NCBI GenBank assembly: GCA_043101615.1
Contig: JBICID010000011.1
Span: 1 to 61,689 of the forward strand
Direction: 5' to 3'
DNA from: JBLHKT01 sp043101615
GTDB lineage: Bacteria > Planctomycetota > Phycisphaerae > Phycisphaerales > UBA1924
Length of the DNA stretch: 61,689 bases
Shown: piece by piece, positions 56,297 to 61,689 of the stretch
Position numbering within the stretch: the stretch's first letter is position 1
Layout: the number at the start of each line of letters is the position of its first letter
The notes under the pieces: generated by a model
The model's database searches: none
Seen by the model: only the letters and a program-made list of their open reading frames with translations
Told to the model about the DNA's origin: nothing
Program-made: the position numbers and the translations under genes

Positions 56297-58888
56297 CTAC
56301 TCGAACAGCTCGTGGTTCTCGTCCCCGCCGCTGAGCAGGTACGCGACGAGGTCTGCCAGTTCGTCTGCGCTGAGCTCGTTCACCTGGCCCGCCGGCATCG
56401 GCGAGATCGGGGAGGGCTCGATCGATTCGATGTCGGACCGTGCGATCGTCCGCGTCTTGCCCGGGTCGTACGCGTCCACGATCAGCGTGACCGAGTCCTC
56501 GCGCTCCTCCACCACGCGCCCCACCACAACCCCCCCACCCTCGAGTGCGACGCTCGACCACGCGTACTGATCGCTCACCACGTCGCTCGGCTCGACGATC
56601 GCCCGGACCAGGTCCTCGAGCCCGAATCGCCCGGCCACGCTGGTGAGGTCCGGCCCGGTCGAGCCGCCGTACCCGTCGAAGCGGTGGCACTCGACGCACC
56701 GGATGGCCTGGTAGAGCCCGGCCCCGCGTTCGAAGTCGCGCCCGGTCATCCTGTCCTGCAGCACCAGCGTCGCCCCCCCACCGGTCCACTCGGTGCCCGG
56801 CCCGACCGGGCGCACCACCTTCGGGCGTGTCTCGTTGGCGAGACGGATCGACTCGGCCAGGGCGAGCATCCGCAAACGCACCGGCGTGTCGGCGTCCTGG
56901 AGCGACCGCTCGATCATCCGGTCGATGAAGCCCCGGTAGCTCGCCCCCCCGCTCGCGTTGCGGGCCTCGGACAGCCAGCGGACGTACCGCTCACGATCTG
57001 CCTCGGTCCAGCCGTCGGCCACGGTCCTGAGCAGGAAGGCGTAGTGCAGGCCGTACGCGGGCGTCGGGTTGTCCATCCAGCGCCGGATGGGGCCGCCGTA
57101 GGAGTCGTTGCGTGCGATGACGCCCGCCCAGTCGGGGGCCGGGGGGGTCTCGGCATCCTCCATGGCGTCGAGCAGCGTGCCGACGACGCCTGGGCTGCCG
57201 AAGTAGACCAGCAGGCGGGCCAGCTCCGCGTCCGTGCTCGGGTCATCGTGCGGGAACATCGCGCGGGTGCGCTCACGCCACTCGGTCCGGAGCGGGTCGT
57301 CGGCCGGGACGTTCGCCCCGCCCCGGATCCACGCCAGCGATACCGCGCGCAGCCAGTCCAGCCGCTGGCGGGTGTCCAGCGTGTCGAGATCGATGTCTCC
57401 CAGCACGCCCAGCACAACACCGGGCTCCGCTCCGGAGCGGACTCCGGCGATGGCGCCCTGGATCCGGCCGTCCGGGGTCCGGATCGACCCCAGCCTAGAG
57501 AGCAGCGAATCGAGCGGCTGATGCTCGAGCGTCACGCGTGCGGCGAAGCGGACGTGCCGGTCGGTGTGGTCCAGCGCGTCCCAGGGCGCGTCGAGGTCTT
57601 CGCCCGAGAGCTCGCGCCCCTGCAACGCCTCCAGCTCGCGGCGCAGCGTCGCTTCTGGCGTGACTATCCGACCGGACCCCGCGCTGGCGGTGTCGCGCAC
57701 GCCGTAGTACCAGACCCGGTACAGGTGCGACTGCGTCCCCCGCCCGCCGGTCGTGAAGTACATCGCCCCGTCGTCGCCGATCACGACATCGGTCAGGGGC
57801 AGGCCCGTCCCGCTCAGGAACTCCTCGACCTGGCCGGTGAAGCTGGCCCCGGCGGGGGTCAGCGTCAGCGCGTACATCGTCCCGAAGGTCCAGTCGCACA
57901 GGTAGAGCGCCCGCTGGTACGGCGCGGGGAACTCCGCCCCGGCGCCGAAGACCACGCCCGTGGGCGAGCCCGGCCCGATGTCCACCACCGCCGGCAGCGA
58001 GTCGGGGTAGTGCTCCGGCCACTTGCCAGAGCCGCTCCGCCAGCCGAACTCGCTCCCGCCGGTCACGTGGTTGACGCGCGTCGGGCGGTACCAGGGCATG
58101 CCCAGGTCCCACTCCATGTCCGAGTCGTACGTGAAGATCTCGCCCTCGGGCGAGACCGCCAGGTCGTACGCGTTGCGGTACCCGTTGCTGATCAGCTCGA
58201 CCCGCTCGCCGTCCGGGCTGACGCGCAGCACCACCCCGCCCGGGGCCATCACCCCCACCGCGTGCCCGTTGGCGTCCCAGGCCCGCTCCAGCAGCAGGTC
58301 CTCGTCCCACACCTGCGGGGCCCGGGAGCCGGTCAACTCGGGCAGTGCCGTGTGGTTCCCGTTGACGATCAGCAGCGATTCACCGTCCGGGTGGGCCACC
58401 ACCGCGTGCGGCCCGTGCTCGCCGGAGCCCTCCAGCGGGAGGATCAGGCTGACGGCGTCGAGTTCGCCGTCGCCGTCGGTGTCGGTCACACGGTGCAGCC
58501 CGACGCCCGAGACCATCGCGTACAGCGAATCGAACGCCCAGCAGAGGCCCTGGGCGCTGCCGATCTCGACCGGCAGCCTCTCCACCACCGGCTCGGTCTC
58601 GAAGTCCCCCACCGGCGGGGGCGTGATCCGGTAGACCGAGCCGTACTGGGCCGAGGCCAGCAGCGTGCCGTCCGGGCCGGCGCACAGCGACACCCACGAC
58701 CCCTGCTCGTCACGAGGCACCTCGTACAGCACTTCTGCCTGGAAACCCGGGAGTGTCGTGATGCCCTCGGCCGCACGCGGGTTCTCGGGCGGGGGAGGCT
58801 CGCTGGCCGCTCGCTCCCCTCCGGGGCGCCCGCACGAGACAACGAACAGCAGCGGGAGGGACACGACGGCGAGGGTACGGCGCAGCAT
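56297..58888 (-). CDS. PVC-type cytochrome c lipoprotein with beta-propeller and HEAT-like repeats
   Basis: An 863-residue protein: lipobox VVSC (C19), an N-terminal six-bladed propeller of the glucose/sorbosone-dehydrogenase type (GFQAEVLYEVP, DSDMEWDLGMPWYRPTRVNHVTGGSEFGWRSG), a helical repeat region (about 420-700) and a C-terminal cytochrome c with one heme motif C731-V-E-C734-H735 and the distal SPMPAGQ Met. This 'membrane-bound dehydrogenase' plan is characteristic of planctomycetes and verrucomicrobia. The substrate is unknown. Its length is shorter than many relatives. Confidence 0.88.
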   Translation of the reverse strand: MLRRTLAVVSLPLLFVVSCGRPGGERAASEPPPPENPRAAEGITTLPGFQAEVLYEVPRDEQGSWVSLCAGPDGTLLASAQYGSVYRITPPPVGDFETEPVVERLPVEIGSAQGLCWAFDSLYAMVSGVGLHRVTDTDGDGELDAVSLILPLEGSGEHGPHAVVAHPDGESLLIVNGNHTALPELTGSRAPQVWDEDLLLERAWDANGHAVGVMAPGGVVLRVSPDGERVELISNGYRNAYDLAVSPEGEIFTYDSDMEWDLGMPWYRPTRVNHVTGGSEFGWRSGSGKWPEHYPDSLPAVVDIGPGSPTGVVFGAGAEFPAPYQRALYLCDWTFGTMYALTLTPAGASFTGQVEEFLSGTGLPLTDVVIGDDGAMYFTTGGRGTQSHLYRVWYYGVRDTASAGSGRIVTPEATLRRELEALQGRELSGEDLDAPWDALDHTDRHVRFAARVTLEHQPLDSLLSRLGSIRTPDGRIQGAIAGVRSGAEPGVVLGVLGDIDLDTLDTRQRLDWLRAVSLAWIRGGANVPADDPLRTEWRERTRAMFPHDDPSTDAELARLLVYFGSPGVVGTLLDAMEDAETPPAPDWAGVIARNDSYGGPIRRWMDNPTPAYGLHYAFLLRTVADGWTEADRERYVRWLSEARNASGGASYRGFIDRMIERSLQDADTPVRLRMLALAESIRLANETRPKVVRPVGPGTEWTGGGATLVLQDRMTGRDFERGAGLYQAIRCVECHRFDGYGGSTGPDLTSVAGRFGLEDLVRAIVEPSDVVSDQYAWSSVALEGGGVVVGRVVEEREDSVTLIVDAYDPGKTRTIARSDIESIEPSPISPMPAGQVNELSADELADLVAYLLSGGDENHELFE

Positions 58889-58988
58889 GGACGCACACCG
58901 TACACGCCGGGACGAAGCACAGCAATCCGTGGGGCGGTGTGCTGGGTGTCACGCCTTGCCTGCAGAGCGGGATCCGGTCCTGCCTGGA

Positions 58989-59013
58989 ACGGGTTGACCG
59001 TTGGTCAACCCGT
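58989..59013 (-). terminator. 11-bp perfect hairpin downstream of the DUF697-like gene
   Basis: ACGGGTTGACC (58989-58999) pairs with GGTCAACCCGT (59003-59013) around GTT. It lies 25 bases past the stop of the gene at 59038-60129 and before the start of the cytochrome gene, both on the minus strand. No T-run follows, so it may act as an mRNA-stabilising hairpin, a terminator or an operator for the cytochrome gene. Confidence 0.5.
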
Positions 59014-59037
59014 GGCACCCCTCACCAGGAGCGGTCG

Positions 59038-60129
59038 TTACGCCACGGGGCGCAGGCGTTTCACCGTGGCGCGTCCGAGCCGGTACAGGAACGCGGCGTT
59101 CACCATGCCCTCCGCGGCCTTGCCGACGACCTTGCCGGCGACCGCGCTCCCGGCGCGGGCCAGGATGCCCGTCGAGGCGCCTCCCGCGAGCCCGCCGAGC
59201 TGCTCGCCCGCGGCGTCCACGGCGTCCTCGAGCTGGCCCGCCACAAGCACGCCCACCAGGGCCCGCCACATGATCGCGACCGTGCCCCGGCGACCGGTGC
59301 GGACGCGGTACAGGCGGCACAGGTCCGCGACCAGCAGGTAGCTGTGCGTGAGGACGACCGCGGTGTCGATCCCGCCATTCGGAAGGGCCGCCGTTTTGGC
59401 GCCGCAGAGCATGGAGCGTCTGCGGATCAGGCGTCCGGCCGCCCGGTCCAGCGATCCGACGTACAGCGAGCGATACTCGCGCACCCACAGCTCGGGGTTG
59501 GCGCTGGCGTGGGTGTCGAGCAGGTGGGCTCTGGCGTCGCGGAGGTTGGCGAGTTCCTCTTCGCGCAAGCCCAGTCGCAGCAACTCCTTGCCGACCTTGT
59601 CCGTGTCCAGGCGGTGCTTCTCGAGCAGATTCTTCAGGGAGGCCGTCGCCGCCTCGACACGCTCGTCGCTTGCGTCGCGCAGGCGGGCCCGCTGGGCAAG
59701 CTGGTCCAGGGCCCCCGCCGAGAGGTTCGGGGTCGCCTTCAGGCGGAGGTACACCCCGCCCAGGCGAACGCCGGCGTACCCGACGAGCGCGAGCCCGAGC
59801 CCCAGGAGGCCCCAGCCGGCCCAACGCCAGGCCTCCGGGAGCGACTGGATCTGCGACACGACGCTCAGCGTCTGCGACAGCACGAACAGCCCGGTCAGGC
59901 CGACCACCAGCACGACGAACGCGGTGGCCATCGAGCCGCCCAGCCAGCGAGCCGGGTCGAGCCACGACTGCTCGGAACGTGTGATCTCCAGCGACTCGAG
60001 CTCCGCCGCGAGCTCCTCCTCGCCGGGCAGGACAGCGTCCTCATCGTGCGGCTTCCCCCGTCCCGGGCCTTTCAGGGCCGGGGTGGGAGAGACGGGCAGC
60101 GGCAGCGTCTGGGAGGGCACGGTGGTCAT
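59038..60129 (-). CDS. DUF697/YcjF-like inner-membrane protein
   Basis: A 363-residue protein with two central transmembrane helices (ATAFVVLVVGLTGLFVL and GLLGLGLALVGYAGVRLGG, about residues 70-86 and 107-125) and a C-terminal DUF697-type region (TAALPNGGIDTAVVLTHSYLLVADLCRLYRVRTGRRGTVAIMWRAL, GASTGILARAGSAVAGKVVGKAAEGMVNAAFLYRLG). Such proteins often pair with a GTPase (YcjX-like) not seen here. The function is unknown. The N-terminal 45 residues are charged and Pro-rich, and cytosolic. Confidence 0.75.
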   Translation of the reverse strand: MTTVPSQTLPLPVSPTPALKGPGRGKPHDEDAVLPGEEELAAELESLEITRSEQSWLDPARWLGGSMATAFVVLVVGLTGLFVLSQTLSVVSQIQSLPEAWRWAGWGLLGLGLALVGYAGVRLGGVYLRLKATPNLSAGALDQLAQRARLRDASDERVEAATASLKNLLEKHRLDTDKVGKELLRLGLREEELANLRDARAHLLDTHASANPELWVREYRSLYVGSLDRAAGRLIRRRSMLCGAKTAALPNGGIDTAVVLTHSYLLVADLCRLYRVRTGRRGTVAIMWRALVGVLVAGQLEDAVDAAGEQLGGLAGGASTGILARAGSAVAGKVVGKAAEGMVNAAFLYRLGRATVKRLRPVA

Positions 60130-60322
60130 ACGCCATTGTTGGGGACCACGTTCGCTCGCTTCCGGCCTTGTTGTTCATCGTCTGTTCTGTACGGATTGCG
60201 TTCGATGGGCCTGATCGTGCGCGATCTGTGCCCCAATGCGCGCTATCCTCGCTCAAAAGAACCACTTCCGGCCACATCACGCACGGCCACACCACACACG
60301 ACTCCGGAAGGGCCCCCAAACG

Positions 60323-61689
60323 ATGATCCAACACCAGTCTGCTGCCGCGCCCACGGCTCACACCCGCTACACCCCGATCACGCTGGCGACGGTGAAGAAG
60401 ATGCCCCGGTGGGAAACGCTCGAGGCGGACCTGCGCGAGGCGATCGAGGTCGTCGGGCACGTGCTGCCCTTCCGGTGCAACACCTACGTGGCCGACGAGC
60501 TCATCGACTGGGACAACGCCCCCGAGGACCCCGTCTTCCAGCTCACCGTCCCGCAGCGGGGCATGCTGGAGGACGAGCACTACATCGCGGTCCGCAACGC
60601 GCTGCGGGCGGAGATGCCCCGCCCCGAGTTCAGGGACCTGGTCAACCGCATCCGGCTGGAGCTCAACCCGCACCCCGCGGGGCAGCAGACGCACAACGTC
60701 CCGCACCTGGAGGGCGAGCCGGTCGAGGGGATGCAGCACAAGTACCGCGAGACCGTGCTGTACTTCCCCAGCCAGGGTCAGACCTGCCACGCCTACTGCA
60801 CGTTCTGCTTCCGCTGGGCCCAGTTCGTGGGCATGCAGGACCTGAAGTTCGCCTCCAAAGAGGTCGAGCGACTGGTGTCGTACCTGCGGGCCCATCCCGA
60901 GGTGACCGACGTGCTGTTCACCGGCGGGGACCCGATGATCATGAAGACCGCGGCGTTCGCCAGGTACCTGGAGCCCCTGCTGGAGGTCGAGAGCGTCCGG
61001 ACGATCCGGATCGGCACCAAGTCGGTCGGGTACTGGCCGCAGCGGTTCGTGACCGACGACGACGCCGACGACCTGCTGCGTCTGTACGAGCGCGTGGTGG
61101 ACTCCGGTCGGCACCTGGCCCTGATGGGGCACTACTCGCACCCGGTCGAGCTCTCGACCCCGGTCGGGGCGGAGGCGGTCCGGCGGATCCGGGCCACCGG
61201 GGCCAACGTCCGGATGCAGAGCCCGGTGATCCGGCACGTGAACGACGACGCGGGCGTGTGGACCGACCTGTGGCAGCGTGGCGTGTCGCTGGGGGCGGTG
61301 CCGTACTACATGTTCGTGGAGCGGGACACGGGGGCGAAGGCGTACTTCGAGATGCCGCTGGTGCGTGCGTGGAACATCTACCGGAACGCGTACCAGCGTG
61401 TCTCGGGGCTGGCCCGTACGGTGCGCGGGCCGTCGATGTCGTGCTTCCCGGGCAAGTGCCACGTGCTGGGTGTGACGGAGGTGAACGGGGAGCAGGCCTT
61501 CGCGCTCGAGTTCCTGCAGCACCGGGAGCCCGACATGGTGCGCCGCCCGTTCTTTGCAAAGTACGACCCGAAGGCGACGTGGTACGACCAGCTCGAGCCG
61601 CTGACCGAGCACGACGCGAGGTTCTTCACCACGCCCGAGGCCTTCGACGCCGAGGTGACGATCGACGGCAATCGCCCCGCCAGCAACTG
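60323..61689 (+). CDS. KamA-family radical SAM protein, 3' end cut by window
   Basis: The frame runs open for 455 codons to the window edge. It has the radical SAM CxxxCxxC motif C155-HAY-C159-TF-C162, FTGGDPMI for SAM binding, and the lysine-2,3-aminomutase family text PVGAEAVRRIRATGANVRMQSPVIRHVND and VPYYMFVERDTGAKAYFEMPL. The family includes lysine 2,3-aminomutase and EF-P lysine modification enzymes (EpmB); the N-terminal extension of about 90 residues and overall length favour a distinct KamA-like clade. The start at 60323 has only a weak GGAAGGG upstream. Its product and PLP-binding Lys are not certain because the C-terminus is missing. Confidence 0.88.
   Translation, partial: MIQHQSAAAPTAHTRYTPITLATVKKMPRWETLEADLREAIEVVGHVLPFRCNTYVADELIDWDNAPEDPVFQLTVPQRGMLEDEHYIAVRNALRAEMPRPEFRDLVNRIRLELNPHPAGQQTHNVPHLEGEPVEGMQHKYRETVLYFPSQGQTCHAYCTFCFRWAQFVGMQDLKFASKEVERLVSYLRAHPEVTDVLFTGGDPMIMKTAAFARYLEPLLEVESVRTIRIGTKSVGYWPQRFVTDDDADDLLRLYERVVDSGRHLALMGHYSHPVELSTPVGAEAVRRIRATGANVRMQSPVIRHVNDDAGVWTDLWQRGVSLGAVPYYMFVERDTGAKAYFEMPLVRAWNIYRNAYQRVSGLARTVRGPSMSCFPGKCHVLGVTEVNGEQAFALEFLQHREPDMVRRPFFAKYDPKATWYDQLEPLTEHDARFFTTPEAFDAEVTIDGNRPASN

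Overview
The window is GC-rich, densely coded DNA that I read as a planctomycete of the class Phycisphaerae, most likely a marine polysaccharide degrader. No rRNA or marker gene is present, so this is inferred from gene content. Ten exported proteins carry the paired 'DxNxDGxxDNxDIxxF' dockerin-like module, usually ending in Gly-Cys. There are also two prepilin-type pseudopilins, several Tat-exported Gfo/Idh/MocA and TIM-barrel proteins, and a PVC-type cytochrome c lipoprotein. I saw no phage, transposon, CRISPR array or rRNA.

Layout. 1-130 is a perfect spacerless palindrome. 138-12516 (all minus strand) holds a zinc-ribbon protein; four secreted dockerin proteins (GH5 glycosidase with a fascin-like domain, an all-dockerin protein, a PHB-depolymerase/feruloyl-esterase-type esterase, a beta-rich protein); then a run of Tat-exported TIM-barrel and Gfo/Idh/MocA proteins and a SUMF1-fold protein. 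12494-23664 is metabolic and mixed: ApbE, an FG-GAP dockerin protein, an AraC regulator, aspartate-semialdehyde dehydrogenase facing a fused aspartokinase-homoserine dehydrogenase, xylulokinase with a xylose-isomerase-like protein, and a cytosolic Gfo/Idh/MocA protein.

23689-39466 is glycan module A: LacI regulator, GH1, a large alpha-helical dockerin protein, a GH144-like hydrolase, a PEP-CTERM-type protein, a GH94 phosphorylase, two ABC permeases, a pseudopilin, a small membrane protein, a solute-binding protein and a dockerin/CBM-like protein. 39509-41268 interrupts with tRNA-Ile(CAU), trpA and map. 41337-53717 is glycan module B: two paralogous CBM-like dockerin proteins, a second pseudopilin, a second LacI regulator, a GH17 lipoprotein, a second ABC importer, a second GH1, and a GH16-CBM6 protein. 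The rest holds a diacylglycerol-kinase-like protein, a coiled-coil exported protein, the PVC cytochrome, a DUF697-like membrane protein and the start of a KamA-family radical SAM enzyme cut by the window edge.

How it works together. Module A promoters carry four copies of a TGTAARCGYTTTCA-type operator and module B promoters carry four copies of a different site, GTAACNGTTNC. Each set lies with its own LacI gene, so I infer two separately induced beta-glucan regulons of parallel design: surface hydrolases and CBM proteins, a pseudopilin under the same operator, an ABC importer without its own ATPase, and a cytosolic GH1 (plus GH94 in A). GH16 and GH17 point to beta-1,3-glucan (laminarin) for module B. 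The GH144-like enzyme points to another beta-glucan, perhaps beta-1,2-linked, for module A. The sugar-inducible pseudopilins and the dockerins with no cohesin in sight are the most promising unexplained system.
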